DNA of 23,437 nt from CAYRVX01 sp964642165 (GCA_964642165.1 CAZXOC010000093.1:1-23437); one strand, 5' to 3'. Shown: positions 7,705 to 16,225, numbered from the stretch's first letter. Notes: generated by a model from the letters alone, not told the origin. Program-made: numbers and translations.

Positions 7705-9000
7705 TCAGAGCTGGACGACCCAGCGGTTGGGCGCGCCCTTGGCGAGCCGGCGCGTGGCCTCGGCGCTGCCGGCGGGCGCCTTGACCGACACCTTGTAGGC
7801 CCCGTGGAAGCCGCGGAAGCCGAACCGACCGTCGGTGTCCGTCCTGCCGCGGAGCTTCGTCTTCCAGTCCTCGTGGATGAGCTTCTTCAGGGCCGTGTAG
7901 ACGCACTTGGGGCTCAGGTCCGCGCGGAGCATGCCGCCGCCCTTCAGCCACGACCCGGCGTCGCACAGGTCCCACCACGTGACGGCCACCACCGCCGGGT
8001 GGGCGAAGCACGTCCTGTAGAACTTCGTGGCGTAATCGGCCTGGGCGCGCTCGTCCCAGACGCCCTTGACGTGCGAGCCGGTGATCCGCTGCCCGGCCGA
8101 GCAGGGCGTGAACTCCGTGATGTGCAGCTCCTTGCCGAGCGCGGCGTAGGTGTCGAGCACCTTCCAGACGTTCGGCAGGGGGAAGCGCATCGTCCGCGGC
8201 TCGTGGGCCTGGATGCCGATCCCCTCGAACGGCACGCCGTCGGCGAGGGCCTTCTTCAGCAGGCGCAGGAACGGCGGATAGCCGTTGGCCATCACGTAGT
8301 AGTCGTTGACGATCAGGTAGGCGTTGGCGTCGGCTTGGCGGGCCCAGCGATACGGCTGGTCGATCTTCGGCTCGCGGATGTGGCTCGGCTCGTTGACCAC
8401 CTCCCAGAAGTCGATCCTGCCCGCGTAGCGCCTGAGGATGTCGGTGACGCGTTTCTTCTGCGTCGCGGCGTCGGGCTGCCCGGTCGACCAGACGGGCACG
8501 CCCGCGCGGTGGCCCCACAGCAGCGGGTGGCCCTTCATGCGGATGCCGCGGCGGCGGCACCACGCGACGACCTCGTCCGTGTAGGCGTAGTTGGGCTTGC
8601 CGCGCTGCGGCTCGTACCCGCGCCAGTAGAAGCCCACCGTCGCGTAGTTGAGCAGCTCGGCGAACCGCCGCCGGTAGGCCTCGTTCTCCCGCGCCGTCTT
8701 GTACCGCCCGAACCGGTAGATGTTGCAGCCGAACAGGAACGCGTGGCGCGTCTGCTCGACCGTCACCTGCGCGCCGGCGACGGGCTTGCCGCCGGCATCG
8801 ACCACGCGGATCGCCGCGCCGCTCTTGCGGTTCTTCTCGATCTTCTCGTCCAGCGCGGCGACGAACTGCTCTTCCGCCTTGGCGGCCATCGTGGCGATCT
8901 CCTCTGGGGGCGCGGCGGCGCGGCCGGGGGGAGCCCACGCCGCCGCCAGGGCGAGCAAGGCCCCCGCGTGCCACGGCCCGGGAACAGGATGTCGGTTCAT
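7705..9000 (-). CDS. Exported glycoside hydrolase family 10 (xylanase-type)
   Basis: A 431-residue protein with an N-terminal signal (to about residue 30), a short beta-rich stretch (AAIRVVDAGGKPVAGAQVTVEQ, about 62-83, quoted here in parts: AAIRVVDAGG, then KPVAGAQVTV) and a GH10 TIM barrel. Key barrel residues are visible: HPLLWGH (158-164), the acid/base Glu204 in DFWEVVNEP, His266 in QAHEP, the nucleophile Glu296 in HITEF, and the WWDL segment. GH10 enzymes are retaining endo-beta-1,4-xylanases or related hydrolases. The C-terminus has a further short beta unit (TDTDGRFGFRGFHGAYKV) like those in carboxypeptidase-regulatory domains. The ATG at 9000 has GGAG 6 nt upstream. It stands alone, without transporters or other polysaccharide enzymes nearby, so the substrate cannot be fixed from context. 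Confidence 0.9.
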   Translation of the reverse strand: MNRHPVPGPWHAGALLALAAAWAPPGRAAAPPEEIATMAAKAEEQFVAALDEKIEKNRKSGAAIRVVDAGGKPVAGAQVTVEQTRHAFLFGCNIYRFGRYKTARENEAYRRRFAELLNYATVGFYWRGYEPQRGKPNYAYTDEVVAWCRRRGIRMKGHPLLWGHRAGVPVWSTGQPDAATQKKRVTDILRRYAGRIDFWEVVNEPSHIREPKIDQPYRWARQADANAYLIVNDYYVMANGYPPFLRLLKKALADGVPFEGIGIQAHEPRTMRFPLPNVWKVLDTYAALGKELHITEFTPCSAGQRITGSHVKGVWDERAQADYATKFYRTCFAHPAVVAVTWWDLCDAGSWLKGGGMLRADLSPKCVYTALKKLIHEDWKTKLRGRTDTDGRFGFRGFHGAYKVSVKAPAGSAEATRRLAKGAPNRWVVQL

Positions 9001-9103
9001 GTCGGTCTCCGTGAGCCTCATTCGTCTTCCGGGTGCCTCGGGCCGTCTTCCCGGCGCCGGATCGGACCGTCCGCCTGGAGGTCCATCGCGCGCCCCGTCG
9101 CGG

Positions 9104-9283
9104 CTACCGGAAGCAGCCCAGTTGGCACCCGTGGATCTTGATCTTCATCTCGTTGCACACTTGCCCGACGCGCGCCGGGGGCACGCCCAGTTCCTTGGCG
9201 ACGGCCAGCAGATCCCGGCATGCCGCCCGGCCGTCGCCGGCGGCCTGCCGGACGGCCCGGCGAAGCTCCTCGTCCTTGCCCAT
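9104..9283 (-). CDS. 59-residue four-cysteine protein (helix-turn-helix-like) divergent from fhs
   Basis: The sequence is MGKDEELRRAVRQAAGDGRA, then ACRDLLAVAKELGVPPARVG, then QVCNEMKIKIHGCQLGCFR. The middle resembles a small winged-helix/HTH fold (LAVAKELGVPPARVGQV), and the tail has a characteristic IKIxxCQLGCF motif. Cysteines lie at 22, 43, 53 and 57 and could bind a metal or Fe-S cluster. I recall similar short proteins in anaerobes and other bacteria, but no function I can name with certainty. The ATG at 9283 has AAAGG 8 nt upstream. The gene is head-to-head with fhs, with 86 nt between starts, which suggests shared control or a regulator of one-carbon metabolism; that is inference. Confidence 0.75.
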   Translation of the reverse strand: MGKDEELRRAVRQAAGDGRAACRDLLAVAKELGVPPARVGQVCNEMKIKIHGCQLGCFR

Positions 9284-9369
9284 TGCGGCGCCTTTCTGCA
9301 AGATACGCGGCCCGACATGACGATATGCTCGGTAGGCAGGGGGGTCAAGCCGCAGCAAGGAGTGTGCAG

Positions 9370-11109
<1,740 letters not shown>

Positions 11110-11137
11110 GCGGGGCAGGAGCCCATCAGGGGGCCAC

Positions 11138-11166
11138 GCCGGGCGCGGCGCCGCAGACGGCCCGGC
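11138..11166 (+). terminator. Possible hairpin downstream of fhs
   Basis: GCCGGGC (11138-11144) pairs with GCCCGGC (11160-11166), enclosing the self-complementary GCGGCGCCGC. It lies 28 nt after the fhs stop. No T tract follows, so if it ends transcription it would need Rho or another factor. Confidence 0.35.
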
Positions 11167-11266
11167 CGCCGGACGAGCGTTTCGGGCGTGACGCCCCGCC
11201 CGCCGGCGGCGAGACCCGGCAGCGCGGGATTCCCCCACCCAAGGGTCTGGGAACGCGCCGCGGATG

Positions 11267-11275
11267 TGCTATACT
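11267..11275 (+). promoter_or_regulatory. Extended -10 promoter (TGCTATACT)
   Basis: TG at 11267-11268, one base, then TATACT at 11270-11275 forms an extended -10 element with a 5/6 match to TATAAT. No good -35 hexamer is seen 17-18 bp upstream, which is common for extended -10 promoters. The surrounding DNA is locally AT-richer (11264-11290) than the rest of the window. Transcription would start near 11282, directly before the hairpins of the candidate RNA. Confidence 0.5.
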
Positions 11276-11281
11276 GTAATA

Positions 11282-11423
11282 GACTACTGTCTACGTCCGC
11301 CGGGTCTCCCCCTGCCCGGCGGCCGCTGGTGTTCATCCGGGTAAGGATAGCTGGATGACACCACCCTGAGTGCCGGCGGCGCGGGTTTCCGTCCTCCTTT
11401 CCCCGTGCCGCCGGCTTCCTTTT
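11282..11423 (+). ncRNA. Candidate structured small RNA, about 140 nt
   Basis: Between an extended -10 element (11267-11275) and a strong intrinsic terminator (ending 11423) there is no credible reading frame but there are three stems. P1 pairs CCGCCGGG (11297-11304) with CCCGGCGG (11315-11322). P2 pairs 11328-11338 with 11353-11362 (GGTGTTCATCC with GGATGACACC, one bulge), leaving a 14-nt loop GGGTAAGGATAGCT. The third is the terminator hairpin. The layout fits an independent sRNA; it also fits a riboswitch or attenuator leader, but the next gene starts 260 nt beyond the terminator and has its own possible promoter. I could not match it to a known RNA family (6S, SRP, RNase P and common riboswitch cores were considered). 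The start of transcription is estimated. Confidence 0.5.
11372..11423 (+). terminator. Strong intrinsic terminator of the candidate RNA
   Basis: GCCGGCGGC (11372-11380) pairs with GCCGCCGGC (11407-11415); the stem continues inward through a G-U pair and four more pairs (11381-11385/11402-11406), 14 bp in all, around a 16-nt loop. It is followed directly by TTCCTTTT (11416-11423). This is the best-formed rho-independent terminator in the non-coding part of the window. Confidence 0.75.
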
Positions 11424-11520
11424 CGCGGTCGCGGACTGGGACCCGCCGGCCACTATGCTCAAACGCCCATGGCGGCAAGGGGTTCCGCGTGCACGGGGGA
11501 TTCACCCGGCCGCCTTGCCC

Positions 11521-11550
11521 TTGGGCGCGGAGGGCATTTGGAGGTATGCT
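11521..11550 (+). promoter_or_regulatory. Possible promoter for the candidate selenoprotein gene
   Basis: TTGGGC (11521-11526) and TATGCT (11545-11550) are 18 bp apart; they match the consensus at 3 and 4 positions of 6. This would give a leader of about 125 nt before the start at 11684. The rest of 11424-11683 holds no reading frame I can support; several GC-rich inverted repeats there are not distinctive. Confidence 0.33.
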
Positions 11551-11683
11551 GGGGAACGGCGCAGCGGCCCTTCGGCGGGCGCGCGGGCACGTGTCCCGGC
11601 CGCGGGCGCCCCGAAGCAGAGATCCGGGTGGCCGGGCCGATGTTGGACCCGTTCGTACCACCCCCAGGCAAAGGAGCAGCATG

Positions 11684-13006
11684 ATGGCAAGGAAGACGAG
11701 ATGGCGCCCGGCCCTGCTGGGCGCCGCGGTGGCCCTGTCGGCGGGGATCGCCTCGGCCGGCGTGGGCGACCTGGCGTACATGAAGTCCCCTCCGATGAGC
11801 TTCCAGGGGACAATTCTCCGGTCGCTGAAGGCGATCCCGCCGGAGCAGCGCGTCGCGGCCGGGCTGGTCAGCCCGAAGGCGGTCCTCCTGAAGAGCACCG
11901 GGGCGATCCGCATCGCGGTCGACGCCGGCGCGGCGGACGCCGAGACGCTGGACCTCGTCCGGATCGACACGACGGGCACGGGCAACTTCCGGGACGCCCG
12001 GGCGCTCAAGCTCAAGATCCAGACCCGCAGCACGAGCTACACCCGCGGGAGCTTCGGGCCCGAGACGGTCCAGATCCCGCGGAATGGCAAGACCATCCCG
12101 GTCCGTGTCTTCGGCCACTACTACGGTCGGGCCCAGCGCGTCTACGGCGGCGCGAGCCTGACGGTGGCGGCCGAGGGCTCCTGCGCGTTCGCCCGGACCC
12201 AACGCAAGGTCCGCGTCGTCGACGGCAGCGGAAACCTCGCCCTGGGCGATCCGGCCAAGCCGCCCTTCAGCCGCAGCACGGCGCGCCCGAAGGCCGACAT
12301 GGTCTTCGTCGCCGACGAGAACGGCAACTTCACGGGGCCGCGCTCCACGCCGACGTACCTGGGCCAGCCGATCGAGGTCGGCGGCGCGTGGTACGTCGTG
12401 TCGGCGGGGGACATGGAGGTTTCGGCCGCCCCGCTGGAGGGCGGCACGGGGAAGGTCTCCGTCGATGCGGCGCGGTGGCAGTGCACGCTGGCGGGGGAGA
12501 AGTACCTCCTGACCGTCCGCGGCGGCAAGGAGCCGGTCCGCGTTCCGCCCGACCGCTACCGGATCCAGCAGTACCGGCTTTACGCGGAGGAGGCCACCGA
12601 CCGGCGCGTGGCGATGATCTACGGCTACCGCGGGACGAAGGCCCTCGACGTGGCGGCGGCGAAGGCCACGCGGCTGCCCATCGGCTCGCCGATCCAGGCG
12701 AAGATCCTCACGCGGCAGGCGAGCGGGCGGGTGATCTTCTCGCTGGCCCAGACCGACGGGGCCGGCGCGCGGATCGGCGGCGTGATCGCCGAAGGTGGCA
12801 AGCGTCCCCCCAAGCCGAAGATCGACGTGGTCGGCAAGGAGGGCAAGGTCGTCTACACGGCGAACCTGGAGTATGGCTGAGGCGGCACCTGCTCGCACAC
12901 GTGGCGTGTGCCGAACGACCTGAAGGGCCACTTCGCCCTGCGGCTGAACTACGACCCGTCGCCCTTTGCCGTCCAGGTGGGCAAGACCTCGTTGACACTG
13001 AAGTGA
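11684..13006 (+). CDS. Exported protein with in-frame TGA: candidate selenoprotein (440 aa)
   Basis: The ATG at 11684 has AAGGAG 7 nt upstream (a tandem ATG at 11681 is closer, at 4 nt). The protein starts with a Sec signal peptide, MARKTRWRPALLG...GIASA, cleaved about residue 25, and continues as a beta-rich protein I do not recognise. At codon 399 (12878-12880) the frame meets TGA in the context EYG-TGA-GGTCSHTWRVPNDLK. It then stays open for 41 codons to TGA 13004-13006. About 38 of these 41 codons end in G or C and they read as a sensible beta-rich C-terminus (FALRLNYDPSPFAVQVGKT). Read as selenocysteine, residue 399 pairs with Cys403 in a UxxxC motif. A 7-bp hairpin 14 nt past the TGA suits a bacterial SECIS. 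Conventional annotation would end the gene at 12880 (399 aa). The alternative is a recent nonsense mutation or a sequencing error. Confidence 0.72.
12878..12911 (+). promoter_or_regulatory. Putative Sec codon (TGA) and bacterial SECIS hairpin
   Basis: TGA at 12878-12880 is followed after 14 nt by a perfect 7-bp stem GCACACG (12895-12901) / CGTGTGC (12905-12911) closed by TGG. If the top pair opens, the loop is GTGGC. The apical loop begins about 20 nt after the TGA and has G at its start, which agrees with the placement and loop-G rule described for bacterial SECIS elements (loop about 16-37 nt from the UGA). An alternative weaker pairing, CGGCAC (12883-12888) with GTGCCG (12908-12913), encloses the same region. 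Recognition by SelB is inferred. Confidence 0.55.
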
Positions 13007-13016
13007 CCCGGCCCGT

Positions 13017-13037
13017 GGCCGCTTGTGTGAAGCGGCC
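13017..13037 (+). terminator. Perfect 8-bp hairpin just after the candidate selenoprotein gene
   Basis: GGCCGCTT (13017-13024) and AAGCGGCC (13030-13037) enclose GTGTG, 10 nt after the TGA at 13004-13006. There is no T tail; it may protect the 3' end or act with the intrinsic terminator 10 nt further on. Its position fits the downstream TGA being the true end of the gene. Confidence 0.45.
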
Positions 13038-13047
13038 GGAATGGCCT

Positions 13048-13097
13048 GCCCGGATCTCCGCTCGCGGTCGGCGCACGACGCCGGCCGCGGGCTTTTT
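13048..13097 (+). terminator. Intrinsic terminator
   Basis: GCGGTCGGCG (13064-13073) pairs with CGCCGGCCGC (13079-13088) with one G-U pair around the loop CACGA. The outer GCCCG (13048-13052) / CGGGC (13088-13092) can extend it across a bulge. Five T residues (13093-13097) follow at once. It lies 42 nt after the distal stop of the candidate selenoprotein gene. Confidence 0.7.
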
Positions 13098-13108
13098 CCG
13101 ACCCCACC

Positions 13109-13142
13109 GCAGATCGGCCCCGGGGGCACCGGCCCGATCTGC
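13109..13142. repeat. 9-bp inverted repeat between terminator and oxidoreductase
   Basis: GCAGATCGG (13109-13117) and CCGATCTGC (13134-13142) are exact reverse complements with a 16-bp GC-rich spacer that adds partial pairing. It lies about 110 bp upstream of the oxidoreductase start. It could be an operator or a leader hairpin; there is no T tract. The rest of 13098-13251 holds no gene that I can support. Confidence 0.4.
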
Positions 13143-13251
13143 CTCGGCGCGGTGTTTATAGAAGAACCGGACCATGCGGAAGTTCGCGGCGGCTCGCCGG
13201 GTGTGGTCTCGCCGCGCCGATTCTCGATCGGCTGTCATTGGGAGCAGGAGC

Positions 13252-14496
13252 ATGCAAGTGAACGGATCAGGACGGGCGGTTTCACGTCGAGAGTTTCTCC
13301 GGGGCGCGGCGGCCGCCGTCGCCGTTCCCTACGTGCTTACCTCCGATGCCCTGGGCGCGCCGGGCCGCCCGCCCGCCAGCGACCGCATCACCCTGGGGGG
13401 CATCGGCGTGGGCGGGCGCGGGCGCAGCGACCTGCGCGGCCTCATGGGCCAGGGCGAAGTGCAGGCCGTGGCCGTCTGTGACGTCCAGAAGGGCTCCCGC
13501 GACCGGGCCAAGAGCGAGGTCGACAAGAAGTACGGCAACACGGACTGCCAGACGTACGTCGAATTCCGCGAGCTGCTCGACCGCGGCGACCTCGACGCCG
13601 TGATGGTCGCCACGCCCGACCACTGGCACGCGCTGGCGTGCATCGGGGCCTGCAAGCGAGGCATCGACGTCTTCTGCGAGAAACCCCTCACGCTGACCAT
13701 CCGCGAGGGGCGCCTGATGGTCGACGCCGCCCGGCGCTACGGGTGTGTCGTCTCCAGCGGCAGCCAGCGCGTGATGGGCGACTACGGGCGCCAGGCCCAG
13801 TACGTCGCCAGCGGCGCCATCGGCGAGATCAAGGAGGTCTTCGTCAACATCGGCGGCCCGTCGCGGCCGTGCGACCTGCCGGGTCAGCCCATCCCCGACG
13901 GGATGGACTGGGACCTGTGGCTGGGCCCGGCGCCGTGGGCGCCGTACAACCCCAACCGGTGCAGCGGGGCCTACGGCCTCGGCGGGAAGGGCTGGCGGAC
14001 GTGGAAGGACTACTCCGGCGGCATGATGACCGACTGGGGCGGGCACAAGTTCGGCGGGGCGATGTACGCCTGCCAGCTCGACGAGACCGGCCCGGTGGAG
14101 ATCCTCCCGCCCGACGGCGAGCGGAAGCTGCTGACGTACGTCTTCGCCAACGGCCTGAGGATGTACCACGGCGGGGGCAAGGGGAACATCACCTACAAGG
14201 GCACGCTGGGCGACTCGCCGGGCTCGGATCGCAAGGCCCCCGGGCGCGACCCGCTGCGCCGCTACAAGGGCCGCAGCGGCCTGCCCGGCGACTTCCTCCA
14301 CTGCGTTCGCACGCGAGAGCGGTGCTTCCGCGACTTCGAGTACGCCCACCGCGTGGCCACCGTCTGCCACCTGGGCAACATCACCTACGAGCTGAATCGC
14401 CCGCTCAAGTGGGACCCCGTCCGGGAGCAGTTCCTCGGCGATGACGAGGCCAACCGCCTCGTCGACCGCTCGCGCCGCGAGCCCTGGCGGCTCTGA
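13252..14496 (+). CDS. Tat-exported Gfo/Idh/MocA family oxidoreductase
   Basis: A 414-residue NAD(P)-dependent dehydrogenase-type protein, usually acting on sugars, inositols or related polyols. The twin-arginine signal SRREFLRGAAAAVAVPYVL (11-29) marks folded export, a common feature of this family in Planctomycetota. The Rossmann motif is GGIGVGGRG (49-57); the family signatures VATPDHWHA (119-127) and EKPLTL (143-148) are present, followed by the C-terminal beta-sheet domain with GGMMTDWGGH. The ATG at 13252 was chosen because GGGAG lies 7 nt upstream and it places the Tat motif near the N-terminus. It leads a probable operon: the ceramidase-like remnant starts 20 nt after its stop and the aminotransferase follows. 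Its substrate cannot be inferred from the sequence. Confidence 0.92.
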   Translation: MQVNGSGRAVSRREFLRGAAAAVAVPYVLTSDALGAPGRPPASDRITLGGIGVGGRGRSDLRGLMGQGEVQAVAVCDVQKGSRDRAKSEVDKKYGNTDCQTYVEFRELLDRGDLDAVMVATPDHWHALACIGACKRGIDVFCEKPLTLTIREGRLMVDAARRYGCVVSSGSQRVMGDYGRQAQYVASGAIGEIKEVFVNIGGPSRPCDLPGQPIPDGMDWDLWLGPAPWAPYNPNRCSGAYGLGGKGWRTWKDYSGGMMTDWGGHKFGGAMYACQLDETGPVEILPPDGERKLLTYVFANGLRMYHGGGKGNITYKGTLGDSPGSDRKAPGRDPLRRYKGRSGLPGDFLHCVRTRERCFRDFEYAHRVATVCHLGNITYELNRPLKWDPVREQFLGDDEANRLVDRSRREPWRL

Positions 14497-14516
14497 CGGC
14501 GAACGGACCGGGAACC

Positions 14517-14888
14517 ATGCCCGCCAGCGGGCCCGACAGGCTGCGGGTCGGTGCGGCCGTGGCGAACATCACCCCGCCCGTCGGCGTCGAGCTTTCCGGC
14601 GGGGCGTTCGGCCCGTCGAAGGGCGTGCTGTATCCGCTCGAGGCCAAGGCCCTGCTTCTCGAGCGGGCGGAGGTCCTGCCCCACTCGTTCCTCGTCTCGC
14701 AGGCCAACGGCTCCGTGGGCTACCTCCCCTCGCGGGCCGCGTACGGGAAGGAATCCTACGAAGCGGCTGCCTGCCCGCGCTACGTCGGGCTCTGCTCTTT
14801 CGACCCCTCCGTCGGCGAGATCGTCCGCGACGGCTGCCTCGCCCTGCTGCGCGAGCTTGCCGACGACCCGGCCCGTCCTGCACAATGA
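14517..14888 (+). pseudogene. Internally deleted neutral/alkaline ceramidase-like remnant
   Basis: The open frame is 123 codons and intact. Residues of about 9-44 (RVGAAVANITPPVGVELSG, then YPLEAKALLLE) match the start of neutral/alkaline ceramidase-like proteins. The text from about residue 50 (LPHSFLVSQANGSVGYLPSR, then AAYGKESYEA) matches a segment near the far end of that domain, which in full-length proteins lies some 300 residues later. The middle, with the zinc ligands and catalytic region, is absent, so the product should be catalytically dead. The junction is in frame. It may be a remnant still tolerated in an operon, or a small protein with a new role. The ribosome site is weak. The stops of its neighbours are 20 nt before and their start 46 nt after. 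Confidence 0.68.
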
Positions 14889-14934
14889 TCCGCCGAGCCC
14901 GACGCCGAACGGGCATTCGGGAGACACCTGCGCC

Positions 14935-16143
14935 ATGCGGGAACAACCGTACAGCACCGCGCGGTCGGGCGAGCTGCTGAAGCGAAGCGACGAGCTTCTC
15001 GTCCGCGGCTGCCAAGGCCACAAACGCAGCCACGACATGCTCGCCAAGGGCTATCCCGTCTTCACCCGGCGGGCTTCGGGCGCCCGCTTCCGGGACGCCG
15101 ACGGCAACGAGTACGTGGACTACCTGCTGGGTTTCGGGCCGATCCTGCTGGGCTACAACGACGCGGCCGTCAACGAGGCCGTCCGGCGCCAGATGGAGGA
15201 GGGCACCATCTACACGACGGCCCATCCGAAGGAGATCGAGGTCACCGAGAAGCTCCGCGAGCTGATCCCGTGGGCGGAGATGGCGGCGTTTTTCGTCGGC
15301 GGCAGCGGGGCGACCAGCGGTGCGGTGCGGCTGGCGCGGGCCTACACGGGGCGCGACGTGGTGGTTCGCTGCGGTTACCACGGCTGGCACGACTGGACGC
15401 AGCCCGGCGGCGCGGGCGTGCCGGCGGCCGTCGGCCAACTGACGCGGTCGTTCCCCTACGGCGACCTCGACGCCCTGGCCGAGTGCCTGCGGGCCGGCGC
15501 CGACCGCGTCGCCTGCGTCATCGTCGAGACCGTCCAGGGCGCCGGCGCGCCCGAGGGCTTCCTCGCCGGCTGCGCCGAGCTCGCTCGCCGGCACGGGGCC
15601 CTCTGCGTCTTCGACGAGATCAAGGTGGGCTTTCGCGTGGCCTTCGGCGGGGGCGGCGAGCATTACGGCGTCGTGCCCGACCTGGCCGTCTTCGGCAAGG
15701 CCTGCTGCAACGGCTACCCCGGCAGCTTCGTCCTCGGCACGCGCGAGGTCCTGGGGTCGGATCCCTGCCAGGCCGCCTGGCTCGCCGCGACGTTCCACTG
15801 CGACCTGCTCAGCCTCGTCGCGCTGGAGACCGTCATCGACGAGATGAAGCGGCGAGACGGCATCGCCCATCAATGGAGGCTCGGGCGGCGGCTCATGGAG
15901 GGCGTCAACGAGGCCTGCGAGGCGGGCGGCCTGAGCTTCCGGCTGATCGGCCTGGCCCCCATGCCCGTGCCGACCAAGTCGCCGGACGACGAGGATCGCT
16001 GCCTCGCCGTGCTGCGCGGGTGTCTGGCGCGCGGCTTCTACCTCCACCCCGGCCACCCGTGGTTCCTGTCGCTGGCCCACACCGACCGGGACGTCGAGGA
16101 CACCCTCGCCGCCGTCCGGGACGCCATCGCCGACCTGCCGTAG
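14935..16143 (+). CDS. Class III PLP aminotransferase, glutamate-1-semialdehyde aminomutase-like
   Basis: A 402-residue cytoplasmic PLP enzyme of the GSA 2,1-aminomutase/class III aminotransferase family. Visible features are the N-terminal FRDADGNEYVDYLLGFGP, the GYHGWHDW segment (147-154), the PLP-contacting Asp227 in FDEIKVGFR, and the Schiff-base lysine, most likely Lys255 in AVFGKACCNGYP. The usual NSGTEA phosphate-binding segment reads GGSGATSGAVRLAR here, a departure from both HemL and typical transaminases. With no other heme genes nearby and an operon-like setting behind an exported oxidoreductase, a role in amino-sugar or other amine metabolism is more likely than tetrapyrrole synthesis, but this is inference. 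The ATG at 14935 has only a weak upstream purine stretch. Confidence 0.85.
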   Translation: MREQPYSTARSGELLKRSDELLVRGCQGHKRSHDMLAKGYPVFTRRASGARFRDADGNEYVDYLLGFGPILLGYNDAAVNEAVRRQMEEGTIYTTAHPKEIEVTEKLRELIPWAEMAAFFVGGSGATSGAVRLARAYTGRDVVVRCGYHGWHDWTQPGGAGVPAAVGQLTRSFPYGDLDALAECLRAGADRVACVIVETVQGAGAPEGFLAGCAELARRHGALCVFDEIKVGFRVAFGGGGEHYGVVPDLAVFGKACCNGYPGSFVLGTREVLGSDPCQAAWLAATFHCDLLSLVALETVIDEMKRRDGIAHQWRLGRRLMEGVNEACEAGGLSFRLIGLAPMPVPTKSPDDEDRCLAVLRGCLARGFYLHPGHPWFLSLAHTDRDVEDTLAAVRDAIADLP

Positions 16144-16162
16144 CCCCGGCCGGCGCAGCACG

Positions 16163-16225
16163 GGGCCGGAATTAGACGGCTGTTGGGAATACACCGCTGC
16201 ACCCCACGGCCGCCCATTCCGGCCC
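16163..16225. repeat. 10-bp inverted repeat with 43-bp spacer between convergent genes
   Basis: GGGCCGGAAT (16163-16172) and ATTCCGGCCC (16216-16225) are exact reverse complements. They lie 20 bp after the aminotransferase stop and 164 bp before the end of the convergent beta-repeat operon. The spacer can form a minor TGGG/CCCA pairing. A bidirectional terminator or a structured 3' end is possible. The rest of 16144-16388 contains a run of nine G (16352-16360) and no gene. Confidence 0.45.

Noticed and set aside
9324..9329. TATGCT as a -10 box for fhs
   Set aside because: No acceptable -35 element or extended TG is present at the right distance.
11328..11366. H-type pseudoknot in the candidate RNA, pairing loop GGGT (11339-11342) with ACCC (11363-11366)
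   Set aside because: There would be no linker nucleotides to cross the 10-bp stem, so the fold is sterically implausible; only the nested hairpin is kept.
11282..12033. Long antisense open frames across the RNA, the candidate selenoprotein gene and many other genes
   Set aside because: Their translations are Arg/Pro/Ala-rich low-complexity text typical of shadow frames in GC-rich DNA, without family motifs or ribosome sites.
16173..16215. Integron attC-like site within the inverted repeat
   Set aside because: GTTGGGA resembles but does not match the GTTRRRY core, its RYYYAAC partner is missing, and no integrase or cassette array is nearby.
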